DNA of 27,536 bases from JBMOLK01 sp049325575 (GTDB lineage: Bacteria > Bacillota > Clostridia > Acetivibrionales > Acetivibrionaceae): the NCBI GenBank assembly GCA_049325575.1, contig JBMOLK010000341.1:1-27536 (forward strand). The letters are read 5' to 3'. Under the pieces are notes generated by a model that saw only the letters and a list, made by a program, of their open reading frames with translations, was not told where the DNA came from and did no database searches. Position numbers and translations under genes: made by a program. Positions 14,108 to 22,724 of the stretch are shown here, piece after piece. Position 1 is the first letter of the stretch. Each line of letters starts with the position of its first letter.

Positions 14108-15309
14108 GACCTATAGCTTCCGTTTATTTTAACATAGTCATACGAAAAGTCGCATGTCCATATTCTGTCCGAAGCATTGCCTCTTTTGAGGTTGATTTTT
14201 ATCTTTACTTCGCTTTCTTTTAGGATTTCTTTAGCTTTTGCCTCGTCAAATTTTAGAGCAGTTCCGTTGCGGCATACCATTAAATCGCCAATGTATATAT
14301 CTACCAGATTGGGGTCAAACTCGGCACCGGAGTAGCCGGCTGCAGTTATAATGCGTCCCCAGTTGGCATCTTCACCAAAAATAGCTGTCTTAACGAGAGG
14401 AGATTTTGCAATTGAACTTACAACCTTATAGGCGTCTTCTTCGTGCAAAGCACCCTCGACTATAACTTCAATAAGCTTGGTTGCCCCCTCGCCATCTTTT
14501 GCAATCATTCTTGAAAGGCTTGTACATACAAATTCAAGAGCAGATTTGAAGGTCCTGTATTCTATATCCTCTTTAACTACTCCGGAGTTATCAGCTTCCC
14601 CATTGGCAAGTACAAGTACCATATCACAGACACTGGTATCCCCGTCTACAGAAACCCTGTTAAAGGTATGAGTGACAACTTCTTTTAAGGCTTTGTCCAA
14701 TAATCCGCGGGAAATATTAACATCTGTTGTGATTATGCCTATCATAGTTGCCATGTTTGGGTGAATCATTCCTGATCCTTTTGCTATACCCCCAATTTTG
14801 ACCCTTTCACCTTGAATTTCAATTTCTACAGCAATTTCTTTTGATATAAGGTCAGTAGTCATGATAGCTTCTGCTGCTTCATGGCCGCCTTCATCAGATA
14901 AACCGGAGACCGCAGTCCTGATACCCGAACGAACCTTGGGCATGTTAAGAGGCATACCTATTACACCGGTGGAACCAATAAGAACATTCTCGGTTTCACA
15001 GTTTAAAAGATTGGATGTCAGTTCTGCCATTTCTTTTGCATCCTTTAATCCTTGCTCCCCTATACAGGCATTTGCATTACCGCTGTTGATGACAACCGCT
15101 CTGGCGTATCCACTCTTTATATGATTCATTGTTAATTGCAGCGAGTGGCCTTTAACTACATTAGTGGTAAATACTCCTGCAGCAACTGCAATGTCATCAG
15201 AACAAACAACTGCAAAATCTTTTTTGCCGTTATTCTTAAGTCCGCAGGCAACACCTGATGCTTTAAACCCTTTAGGAGCAGTTACTCCCCCTTCAATTAT
15301 GCTTATCAT
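14104..15309 (-). CDS. argJ: Bifunctional glutamate N-acetyltransferase / ornithine acetyltransferase
   Basis: ArgJ moves the acetyl group from N-acetylornithine to glutamate, recycling it in arginine synthesis; bifunctional forms also use acetyl-CoA. The 401-residue length and motifs fit: GGVTAPKGFKASGV at the start, VVINSGNANACIG, STGVIGMPL, and the self-cleavage site KGSGMIHPNMATMIG, where the Thr becomes the nucleophile of the beta chain. Later motifs are SVDGDTSVCDMVLVLANG, SPLVKTAIFGEDANWGR and the normal end KINGSYRS. ATGGAG precedes the ATG. It is alone: argC, argB and argD are not adjacent, unlike many Firmicute arg operons. Its TAG stop lies within the terminal CTAG of repeat copy D. 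No convincing ARG box was found upstream. Confidence 0.96.
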   Translation of the reverse strand: MISIIEGGVTAPKGFKASGVACGLKNNGKKDFAVVCSDDIAVAAGVFTTNVVKGHSLQLTMNHIKSGYARAVVINSGNANACIGEQGLKDAKEMAELTSNLLNCETENVLIGSTGVIGMPLNMPKVRSGIRTAVSGLSDEGGHEAAEAIMTTDLISKEIAVEIEIQGERVKIGGIAKGSGMIHPNMATMIGIITTDVNISRGLLDKALKEVVTHTFNRVSVDGDTSVCDMVLVLANGEADNSGVVKEDIEYRTFKSALEFVCTSLSRMIAKDGEGATKLIEVIVEGALHEEDAYKVVSSIAKSPLVKTAIFGEDANWGRIITAAGYSGAEFDPNLVDIYIGDLMVCRNGTALKFDEAKAKEILKESEVKIKINLKRGNASDRIWTCDFSYDYVKINGSYRS

Positions 15310-15680
15310 GTTTATTCAACTCCATTTGCATTTTATTTTAATGTTTAGTTTGTTAACTATTAAACTAATGCATAATATTTTTATTCTTTAAATGTAAAAA
15401 GCTTACTATAACACTAACGGTCATGTAAATTATACATAAATACTAGAAAGTATTCAACATAACTTGAACTTTTATTCAATGTGTTTTTTAAAAGAATCTT
15501 ATAAAAATGGATGCTTTGTTTCCAAATATAAACTAAAAGGTTTATTAAAAAGGGTATTTAGTCCTATTTATTTTATACTTTAAAAATAATATAATATATT
15601 TTAAACGATAACACATGGAATTTCTGTTTTATGCATGTTTTATGTCAAAGTGCAATTCCTTTTTTTCCAAATAAAAATAA
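15310..15680. other. Intergenic region between divergent argJ and lon
   Basis: The stretch is very AT-rich with no gene. A 7-bp inverted repeat TTAGTTT (15345-15351) / AAACTAA (15362-15368) lies about 35 bp upstream of the argJ start and may be an operator. I see nothing else until the lon promoter at 15681. Confidence 0.4.
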
Positions 15681-15709
15681 TTGAAATAATGTTATGCAAA
15701 GGTTATAAT
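15681..15709 (+). promoter_or_regulatory. Sigma-A promoter of lon
   Basis: TTGAAA (15681-15686), a 17-base spacer and a perfect TATAAT (15704-15709). Transcription would start near 15716, leaving a leader of about 188 bases before lon. Confidence 0.7.
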
Positions 15710-15721
15710 GGGTGGAGGTTC

Positions 15722-15799
15722 ATGACTGTAGTGCTAAGGCCGGTTACTTTACTTCATAATTACTTGTTTGCTCTGTTAAAATTTTTCTTTCTCGGGTAA
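15722..15799 (+). CDS. Possible 25-residue leader peptide in the lon leader
   Basis: An ATG at 15722 opens a 25-codon frame with a hydrophobic product (MTVVLRPVTLL, then a Phe/Leu-rich end FALLKFFFLG) ending in TAA at 15797. GGTGGAGG lies 3 bases before the ATG, but the predicted transcription start (about 15716) falls inside it, so from this promoter it would be nearly leaderless. It could be a regulatory uORF, a small membrane peptide, or chance. Confidence 0.3.
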   Translation: MTVVLRPVTLLHNYLFALLKFFFLG

Positions 15800-15903
15800 G
15801 TAAAATATGAGATATACCCTGATGTTATGCCTTGAGTTGTTTTGGAAGATATCTGAAGTGGATTTGAAAGGAAAACCTTAAATAATAGTAAGGGGATGGT
15901 CAA

Positions 15904-18348
15904 ATGTCTGAAGCAAGAAAGGTTATAAAGAAACAGGTATTACCGTTATTGCCTCTTAGAGGGTTAACAGTATTCCCTTATATGATTTTACACTTTGATG
16001 TAGGAAGAGTAAAATCAATTAAAGCTTTGGAAGAAGCAATGATAAATAACCAGTTGATATTTTTAGTTACACAAAAGGATGCAAAAAATGATTCGCCTAA
16101 TCCCGATGATATCTATACAATAGGGACCATATCGAAAGTTAAGCAGCTTTTGAAGCTCCCAGGAGATACAATAAGGGTTTTAGTTGAAGGTATAAGCAGG
16201 GCCGAGGTATGTGAGTTTACACAATTAGAGCCCTTTTTCATGTCAGAGGTTGTGGAAAAAATTTATGTTGACGATGAAGAAAGCAAGGTGGAAGTTGAGG
16301 CTCTAAAAAGAAGAGTATTATCAACTTTTGAAGAGTACTCCAAATTAAATAATAAGATTTCTCCTGAAACGGTTTTATCTATTATGAGTATTGATGACCC
16401 CGACCAGCTGTCGGACATTATAACTTCAAACTTAATTTTGAAAGTAGAACAGAAGCAGGAGATATTAAACGAATTTCAGCCTAAGGTAAGACTTCAAAAG
16501 CTTCTGGAAACCCTTATAAAAGAAATAGATATTATGCAGATTGAGAAAGATATTAACATCAAGGTTAGAAAACAAATAGACAAGATGCAAAAGGAGTACT
16601 ATCTTAGAGAACAGCTAAAGGCTATACAGAGCGAACTGGGAGATAAGGAAGGGGTAACAGGCGAGGTAGAAGAGTATAAAAGAAAGCTTAAAGAGGGTAA
16701 TTTTAGTGAAGAAGTAGAAAAGAAGGTACTCAAAGAACTGGACCGCCTTCTTAAAATGCCTTCTGGGTCAGCAGAAGGATCGGTTATAAGGACATATCTT
16801 GACTGGATATTTGATCTGCCCTGGAATAAAAAAACAGAGGAAATAATAGATTTGCAGCTGGCTGAAGATATTTTGGACGAAGATCACTACGGACTTGAAA
16901 AAGTAAAGGAAAGAATTATTGAATACCTTGCAATAAGGAAGCTTAAGAATGACCTTAAAGGGCCAATACTTTGCCTTGCAGGCCCTCCGGGAGTAGGTAA
17001 GACCTCCATTGCAAAGTCAATTGCCCGTTCTCTAAACAGGAACTACGTAAGAATGTCACTGGGTGGAGTAAGGGATGAAGCGGAAATAAGAGGGCACCGA
17101 AGAACTTATGTTGGTGCTATGCCCGGCAGAATAATTTCAGCATTAAAGCAGGCAGGATCAAAGAATCCGCTTATTTTGCTTGATGAGATAGATAAGATGA
17201 GCAGTGACTTTAGAGGGGATCCGGCATCAGCTATGCTTGAAGTGCTGGATGGAGAGCAGAACTATGCTTTTAGAGACCACTATATGGAGCTACCATTCGA
17301 TTTGTCGGATGTTTTGTTCCTTACCACTGCAAACAACCTGGAAACTGTTCCAAGGCCTCTCCTGGATAGAATGGAAGTAATATATATTTCCAGCTATACA
17401 GAAGAGGAAAAAGTCAATATAGCAACAAAGTATCTCTTTCCGAAGCAAATTGAAGCACACGGACTTAAGAAGGGCAGCGTAAAAGTTGATGAGCAGGCTG
17501 TCAGGGAAATAATTAACTGCTATACAAGGGAAGCAGGAGTAAGGGGACTTGAAAGACAAATAGCAGGTGTTTGCAGGAAAGTTGCAAAGAAGCTTGTCTC
17601 CTCGGACCAAAAGTCGGTAAAAATTACTGCCAGCAGTATTGAGAAGTACCTTGGTACTAAAAAGTATAAATATGATATGGCAAATGAGAAGGATGAGGTT
17701 GGTATTGCTACAGGCCTTGCGTGGACTCCTGTAGGTGGTGATACTCTTTCAATAGAAGTTACATTGATGGAGGGCAATGGAAAACTGGAACTTACAGGTC
17801 AGCTTGGAGATGTTATGAAAGAATCTGCAAGAGCTGCCATGAGCTTTATACGCTCAAGAGCCGAGCTTTATCATATTGAGAAAGACTTTTATAACAAGTA
17901 TGATATTCATATACATGTACCTGAAGGGGCTACTCCGAAGGATGGTCCGTCCGCAGGCATTACTCTTGCAACTGCAATGGTATCGGCACTGACTAATATA
18001 CCTGTCAGGAAAAATGTAGCAATGACAGGTGAGATTACCTTAAGGGGAAGGGTACTTCCGATAGGAGGACTTAAGGAAAAGGTACTGGCTGCAAATAGAG
18101 CTGGAATTGATACAGTGATTATTCCTGTTGATAACAAAAAAGACCTGGATGATATACCGGAGGCTGTTAGAAAGAAGATAAAATTTGTTATAGCAGAAGA
18201 TATGGAAACGGTGCTAAATACAGCACTTGCGAAGAACAAAGCAAAAAACACCGCAAAAGACGTTCAAGGAGATGAAAAGGTGGTAGTACCTAAAAGCCAT
18301 TCTCACATAGGTGACTTGAACCATACAACTTCTATTGTAGAACAGTAG
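15904..18348 (+). CDS. lon: ATP-dependent Lon protease
   Basis: Lon is a cytoplasmic AAA+ serine protease that degrades misfolded and regulatory proteins. The 814-residue protein is complete. The N domain begins VLPLLPLRGLTVFPYM, and a long coiled middle (about 190-260) follows. Walker A is GPPGVGKTS (360-368) and Walker B ILLDEIDKM. The protease domain has Ser683 in DGPSAGIT and Lys726 in GGLKEKVLAANRAG, 43 residues apart as in E. coli. A 35-residue charged tail rich in Lys/Ala and His follows the core. AAGGGGATGG precedes the ATG. It has its own promoter and a long leader, and a strong terminator follows. Lone GGTCAAA and GTGCTAA half-sites are not enough to claim CtsR or HrcA control. Confidence 0.97.
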   Translation: MSEARKVIKKQVLPLLPLRGLTVFPYMILHFDVGRVKSIKALEEAMINNQLIFLVTQKDAKNDSPNPDDIYTIGTISKVKQLLKLPGDTIRVLVEGISRAEVCEFTQLEPFFMSEVVEKIYVDDEESKVEVEALKRRVLSTFEEYSKLNNKISPETVLSIMSIDDPDQLSDIITSNLILKVEQKQEILNEFQPKVRLQKLLETLIKEIDIMQIEKDINIKVRKQIDKMQKEYYLREQLKAIQSELGDKEGVTGEVEEYKRKLKEGNFSEEVEKKVLKELDRLLKMPSGSAEGSVIRTYLDWIFDLPWNKKTEEIIDLQLAEDILDEDHYGLEKVKERIIEYLAIRKLKNDLKGPILCLAGPPGVGKTSIAKSIARSLNRNYVRMSLGGVRDEAEIRGHRRTYVGAMPGRIISALKQAGSKNPLILLDEIDKMSSDFRGDPASAMLEVLDGEQNYAFRDHYMELPFDLSDVLFLTTANNLETVPRPLLDRMEVIYISSYTEEEKVNIATKYLFPKQIEAHGLKKGSVKVDEQAVREIINCYTREAGVRGLERQIAGVCRKVAKKLVSSDQKSVKITASSIEKYLGTKKYKYDMANEKDEVGIATGLAWTPVGGDTLSIEVTLMEGNGKLELTGQLGDVMKESARAAMSFIRSRAELYHIEKDFYNKYDIHIHVPEGATPKDGPSAGITLATAMVSALTNIPVRKNVAMTGEITLRGRVLPIGGLKEKVLAANRAGIDTVIIPVDNKKDLDDIPEAVRKKIKFVIAEDMETVLNTALAKNKAKNTAKDVQGDEKVVVPKSHSHIGDLNHTTSIVEQ

Positions 18349-18390
18349 TTTGCGCGTTATTGTTATGACAATATTGGAATATTTTTATTA

Positions 18391-18423
18391 CAGCCGCCTT
18401 AGAATATAAGGCGGCTGTTTTTT
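18391..18423 (+). terminator. Intrinsic terminator of lon
   Basis: CAGCCGCCTT (18391-18400) pairs perfectly with AAGGCGGCTG (18408-18417) over a 7-base loop, followed by six T. Confidence 0.93.
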
Positions 18424-18478
18424 AAAGACTTTGTTCTTAAATGTATACTTTTCAAATCGGATTTATATTATTTAACGA

Positions 18479-18537
18479 TTGCAATACAAGGCGTACAAAT
18501 GTTAAAATAAATAATACGAATTGGAAACTATACGCCT
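18479..18537 (+). promoter_or_regulatory. Candidate promoter with an inverted repeat, upstream of the PP2C gene
   Basis: TTGCAA (18479-18484), 18 bases, TAAAAT (18503-18508). AGGCGTA (18489-18495) lies inside the spacer, and its inverted partner TACGCCT (18531-18537) lies about 20 bases downstream of the -10. The pair could be operator half-sites or an RNA stem. Moderate to weak. Confidence 0.35.
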
Positions 18538-18572
18538 AAAGTATCTATTTGGTGCATTTTGTGGGAGTAATA

Positions 18573-20252
18573 ATGAATAATGTTCTCAAATTCATTTTAA
18601 GATTTAAACAATATATTATATTGGTAATATCATGCATTGCCGTTTATTCAATATTTGGTCTTGTTTACCTGTTGGAAGACTGGTTTGCTGAAGTAATGAG
18701 TGTTGCAAGCTACCTGACCTGGCATAATGTGTTTGAGTTTACAAGCGTACTGATATCTCTGGCCGTATTCGTGGTTTCCTACTATACTTATGAGCAAACC
18801 CGTAATCTAAGGTCAGCATATTTAGGGAGCGTATTTTTAGTCATAGGTATGTTGGATGCCTTCCACACTCTAAGTTTTAAAGGTATGCCGGCTTTTTTAG
18901 TAGAAAACATTGATGCCAATAGAGCTACTACACTTTGGATTATCTCTAGACTAATTGCCGGTATTGGATTTTTAGCTGCTGGTTTTATACCTTCAAAGAG
19001 TGAGTCAGGAATAGGGAAAAAAATCTTTTTGTTTGTTCCATTAGGACTAAGTTTTCTGGTGCTTACTGTTGTTACTTACTATCCAAGACTTTTGCCTCCC
19101 ATGTTTATAGAAGGCGTAGGTCTCACACCACATAAAATATATTCAGAGTATTTTATAATCTTATTGTTCGTTCTTGCAGCTATAAGGTTTGTTCTAGAAT
19201 ACAATAAGACAAAAGACAGGCTGCTTTTTCTTTTTTCAATTTCACTTATAATCAGTGTTTTCAGCGAGGTTTCGTTTGTTCTGTATTCCAGTGTTTATGA
19301 CATATATAACTACCTTGGACACATATATAAGTTCCTTGCGTTCTTTATAATCTTCAGGGTAATCTTCATTAATAATATTCAAAAACCATATCGTGAGCTT
19401 TATGAAGCAAAACAGGAACTGAAAAATTATGCAGACAACCTGGATAAAATAGTTCAGGAGAGGACAAAGGAGCTTAAGCAGTTAAATGACAAGCTTTTAG
19501 AAGATCTGGATTATGCAAGGGATATTCAGAAGGCAGTGTTTCCATCAAGGCTGCCGGAAGAAAAAGGGGTAGTATTTGAGGTAAGATATTTTCCGGCAGA
19601 AAGGGTTAGTGGCGATTTTTATAACATTTTCAGACTTGATGATGAGAATATAGCTTTTTATATTGGGGATGTGTCCGGGCACGGAGTTCCTGCTGCAATG
19701 CTTACGGTATTCTTGAACCAGACAGTTAAGACCCTGATAGAGTCTGATGTGAATGGTCTAAACACTATAAACCCGTCCGAAGTATTAAACAATATTTATG
19801 AAACATTTAACGAAACTAATTTTAGAGAAGACGTATATATTGTTATGTTATACGCTGTGTATAACATAAGGACCCGGAGGCTAACCTACTCTTCAGCAGG
19901 GCTAAATGTGCAGCCCCTTGCAATTAAAGAATCCGGGAAGGTATCTGAAATAGAACTTATAGGTTTTCCAATATGTAAATTTATTGAATTTTACAGTGAC
20001 AGGTATGAGAATTTTACTTTGAAGCTGGAGGCAGGAGACAAGGTTCTCTTTTACACTGACGGTCTTACAGAAGCGCAGAACAAAAGAAGAGATTTCTTTG
20101 GGGATGCCAAGCTAAAACAAACTCTTAAAGCGAACTGTGACAAGTCTGCCAAAGAGTTAACCGAAATTGTTTCAACCAGTGTTTTTGAGTTTATGGACGG
20201 ACATAATCTTAATGATGATATTACCTTTTTTATTCTGGAAGTTACAGAATAG
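18573..20252 (+). CDS. Membrane PP2C (SpoIIE-type) phosphatase with MASE3-like sensor
   Basis: The protein has about 559 residues. The first 280 or so hold seven to eight membrane helices with features of the MASE3 sensor (WHNVFEFTSVLISLAVFVVSYYTYEQTRNLRS, GMLDAFHTLSFKGMP). A coiled linker (about 285-325, with VQERTKELKQLNDKL) leads to a PP2C SpoIIE domain: RDIQKAVFPSRLP, VSGDFYNIF, GDVSGHGVPAAMLTVF, FYTDGLTEAQN and LNDDITFFILE, with the metal-binding Asp/Gly residues kept. Such phosphatases dephosphorylate STAS-domain anti-sigma antagonists. I start at the ATG at 18573 behind GGGAG; the TTG at 18549 lacks a ribosome site. It is monocistronic. A STAS-like protein at 7143 is a possible, unproven substrate. 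Confidence 0.92.
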   Translation: MNNVLKFILRFKQYIILVISCIAVYSIFGLVYLLEDWFAEVMSVASYLTWHNVFEFTSVLISLAVFVVSYYTYEQTRNLRSAYLGSVFLVIGMLDAFHTLSFKGMPAFLVENIDANRATTLWIISRLIAGIGFLAAGFIPSKSESGIGKKIFLFVPLGLSFLVLTVVTYYPRLLPPMFIEGVGLTPHKIYSEYFIILLFVLAAIRFVLEYNKTKDRLLFLFSISLIISVFSEVSFVLYSSVYDIYNYLGHIYKFLAFFIIFRVIFINNIQKPYRELYEAKQELKNYADNLDKIVQERTKELKQLNDKLLEDLDYARDIQKAVFPSRLPEEKGVVFEVRYFPAERVSGDFYNIFRLDDENIAFYIGDVSGHGVPAAMLTVFLNQTVKTLIESDVNGLNTINPSEVLNNIYETFNETNFREDVYIVMLYAVYNIRTRRLTYSSAGLNVQPLAIKESGKVSEIELIGFPICKFIEFYSDRYENFTLKLEAGDKVLFYTDGLTEAQNKRRDFFGDAKLKQTLKANCDKSAKELTEIVSTSVFEFMDGHNLNDDITFFILEVTE

Positions 20253-20273
20253 GGTCTAAGGCACAAAAGTCCA

Positions 20274-20825
20274 TTAATACTTTTGATTGATATAACTATC
20301 TACCAAAGAGCTTCTTTCTTCGGCAGTGAATACATTTTCTTTGACAAGCATATTTAATATAATCTCACTTTTAGAATGAAGAATTACGTTGTCGTAGTCT
20401 TTTAAAACAATCTCGAATAGTTTCTTTTTAAGATTATGGGACTTGACTTTTACATAATAAGCTTCAACTCCAACAAAATCCAATATTTTCAGGAGTTTCA
20501 TTGTAACATCGTCTTTTCTTGAGTAGTAGTGATTCGACAAATCAAGAAAGTCCCCCCTAGCTTCATGTCTTTTGCTCAAATCATGTGCTTTTTTCTGGTA
20601 GTACTTTGCCAGCACATTATAATATTGGTAATTATATATGGCTTTTTTTACATTATCTATTTTTTGAAACGGTTTAATGTCCAAAGTAGTTATACATCTA
20701 TAATTTGCCTCTATAAACTCTTCTTTTGTCAAATCACCTTTAGTGTATTGTTCTATCAAGCTTTTTCTGTTTAAGAGAAACTGTTCGAACTTATTGGGAA
20801 TAACTTTTTTAGGTGACATTTTCAT
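20274..20825 (-). CDS. Uncharacterised 183-residue clostridial protein (DUF6648-like)
   Basis: This is a soluble, Lys/Tyr-rich, mainly helical protein with no signal peptide or membrane segment and no Cys motifs. It has repeated Tyr-rich stretches: NYQYYNVLAKYYQKKAHDLS and LSNHYYSRKDD. It recalls the clostridial DUF6648 family, from memory and not verified; no function is known. The gene converges with the PP2C gene, with stops about 20 bases apart. Two starts are possible: ATG at 20825 sits directly against AGGTAGG, while ATG at 20819 gives better spacing. Repeat copy E lies about 100 bases upstream. Confidence 0.82.
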   Translation of the reverse strand: MKMSPKKVIPNKFEQFLLNRKSLIEQYTKGDLTKEEFIEANYRCITTLDIKPFQKIDNVKKAIYNYQYYNVLAKYYQKKAHDLSKRHEARGDFLDLSNHYYSRKDDVTMKLLKILDFVGVEAYYVKVKSHNLKKKLFEIVLKDYDNVILHSKSEIILNMLVKENVFTAEERSSLVDSYINQKY

Positions 20826-20926
20826 CCTACCTGTCTATTTGATATTGGCCAACAATTTATTTTATATTAAAATATATAAGTGAAAAAGTAAAGTCGTAAC
20901 AACATTTATATTCTGTTAAGTTTTTA

Positions 20927-21035
20927 CTAGTGCCTTGTAACGTAATTGTTTTCTAGAGCATTCGAGGCACAAACATAGGAAGTGCATTTTTAACATTATG
21001 AATGACTGGAAATTTGTTATGTTAAAAAGCACTAG
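20927..21035 (+). repeat. Family 2 CTAG-bounded double-hairpin repeat, copy E
   Basis: This 109-bp copy lies in the gap 20826-21177 between divergent genes. It has the same ends and both hairpins as copy D; GTGCCTTG replaces GTGCCTCG and still pairs by G-T. The right hairpin half differs from D at one loop base. The rest of the gap holds a candidate promoter (21073-21101) for the downstream gene. Confidence 0.93.
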
Positions 21036-21072
21036 AAAAATTATTTTAATTATTTTTTTGTTTTTGCAGGAA

Positions 21073-21101
21073 TTGTAATTACATATATCGAATGGTATTA
21101 A
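21073..21101 (+). promoter_or_regulatory. Candidate promoter for the acidic TPR-like/PRC operon
   Basis: TTGTAA (21073-21078), 17 bases, TATTAA (21096-21101), about 75 bases before the start codon and just after repeat copy E. Confidence 0.4.
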
Positions 21102-21177
21102 AAGTATTACAAGCTGCCTTGCAAGATAGTTTTTCCGGTGTATTTGAAACAAAGTTAATATTAGTCAGGAGGACAAT

Positions 21178-22668
21178 ATGCATATATATACTGCTATGGT
21201 ATTTACAGTAATAGTTTTGTCTTCATGTATGATGATATACATTTCTAATAAAAGCAGGTTTTTAAACCAGGGCATTACTATAGTTGCTGCTGCCGGATCG
21301 CTGCTTATAAGTATTTTGTTTCCGGGTATTATCAGTACATTTATTAAAATCAGCAACAGTTATGGTATAGTATTTGCTTTAATTATAGGCATTATTACCT
21401 GCGTGGTCCTGGTATTGATATTCACCACTCTTGCATCCTCACTGGATAATGGAGGTAAGCTTCATGATATTCTTAAGGCTACTGGAAAGTTTCCCTTTAT
21501 GTTAAGTATTAATAATGAATATAGTATGGATCAGGATGATTTTAAAGCCGATGGCTTAGTTGATGATCCTTATACACTTATTAATGGTGGGGAAAAGAAT
21601 GATTTTGCAAGTACTCAAAAACCTTATGAGGCATTACAAGGAAAAAATATCTTAGAAAAATCTGTTGACAGTGAGCGAAATATTGATAAAATGGGAGTAG
21701 AAACAATTACAAGTCTTAGTATAACTAATGCAAGTTTTGGGAATGCTTTGGTAGGAGATACCTATAATAATGAGCAGGAGGGCTTGGAAGTAGTGGATAT
21801 TATTAAGCCTGAATGTCAAGGTTTGAAAGCAGCAAATTTCACAAATATAAATGATATTAATGAATATGAGGCTCAAGAGGATTTCTTTGAAGAAGAAAAT
21901 GTTAATGATAATGATATTGATGATCTGTACTTAGAATGTGAAGAGTCTTTTGCCCGGGAGGCCGATGAAGATATAAAGGCTCGGGAATTATCAGAGAACG
22001 AAGATATTTTGGAGACTGATATTTCTATAGTTGACGAGGTTCCGGACGAGTTAGGGTTGACTGTTGCTGAAGATGTTCCGGGTATTGAAGGATTTTTTGA
22101 GTTTGAGAGTTTCGAAGTGCCGGATGGTACGGATGAAAAGAAAGCCTTAGAGTGTGAAGTAGTTCTGGAAGAAGCTCTTCAAGAAAATGATAACGAAACT
22201 GAAGATTATTTGGATAAAATGGATGGTTCACCGCAGACTATTAAAGAAGGTGTTTTTGATAGTTTTGATGATAAATTTGTTAATATAAGTAGTGAAGCAG
22301 TTGAGGAAATAGCTGTCATAGCAGAAGTATCAACTGATCTGTTATCAGATGATATTGAATTAGCGGAACAAAACGAAGAGATATCTGGTTTGAATACTGA
22401 TAAAGACATGGATATAATTGACTGTATAGATGAAGCATTTAGATTAAAAGAGTCCGGTGACCCGGAAGGAGCAATACTTAATTATTTCTATGCGCTTGAC
22501 AAGCAGCCCGAAAATGACATAGTGTTCTGGCTAATACTGGATATATGTGTTTTATATAAAGAGTTAGGGCAGGTTGAGTTGGCAAAGGATATATTGGAAA
22601 GTTACGTTTCTGAATATGGAGATGTAATGGATGAAGCGGTAAGATTTGAAATTGAAAGAAATTTATAA
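21178..22668 (+). CDS. Membrane-anchored acidic protein with C-terminal TPR-like repeat
   Basis: This 496-residue protein is not a family I recognise. Three hydrophobic segments fill the first 85 or so residues (MVFTVIVLSSCMMIYI, GITIVAAAGSLLISILFPGII, FALIIGIITCVVLVLIF). A long acidic, low-complexity middle follows (about 95-410, rich in Glu, Asp, Asn and Ile, probably unfolded). The last 80 residues look like two TPR-type helical repeats (DEAFRLKESGDPEGAILNYFYALDKQPEN; LYKELGQVELAKDILESYV). The tail would face the cytoplasm or the outside depending on topology, which cannot be decided here. TCAGGAGG precedes the ATG. The next gene is 56 bases away on the same strand and also has an acidic unfolded part, so they probably work together. 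Confidence 0.85.
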   Translation: MHIYTAMVFTVIVLSSCMMIYISNKSRFLNQGITIVAAAGSLLISILFPGIISTFIKISNSYGIVFALIIGIITCVVLVLIFTTLASSLDNGGKLHDILKATGKFPFMLSINNEYSMDQDDFKADGLVDDPYTLINGGEKNDFASTQKPYEALQGKNILEKSVDSERNIDKMGVETITSLSITNASFGNALVGDTYNNEQEGLEVVDIIKPECQGLKAANFTNINDINEYEAQEDFFEEENVNDNDIDDLYLECEESFAREADEDIKARELSENEDILETDISIVDEVPDELGLTVAEDVPGIEGFFEFESFEVPDGTDEKKALECEVVLEEALQENDNETEDYLDKMDGSPQTIKEGVFDSFDDKFVNISSEAVEEIAVIAEVSTDLLSDDIELAEQNEEISGLNTDKDMDIIDCIDEAFRLKESGDPEGAILNYFYALDKQPENDIVFWLILDICVLYKELGQVELAKDILESYVSEYGDVMDEAVRFEIERNL

Positions 22669-22724
22669 TAAATTTTACGCAAGTATTATTAAAAGTAGCC
22701 AGTACTAAGGGGGTACGCTAAGCA

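Noticed and set aside
15340..15385. ARG box upstream of argJ
   Set aside because: The TGCATAAT/ATTCTT-like stretch is not symmetrical enough compared with TGAAT...ATTCA.
15541..15565. GTTTAT...GGGTAT as a SigB-type promoter
   Set aside because: The two boxes are about 6 bases apart, against the required 12-15.
15725..15742. GTGCTAA as part of a CIRCE (HrcA) element upstream of lon
   Set aside because: The left arm TTAGCACTC is missing; one half-site is not enough.
15894..15910. GGTCAAA next to the lon start as a CtsR site
   Set aside because: CtsR needs two heptamers three bases apart; only one is present.
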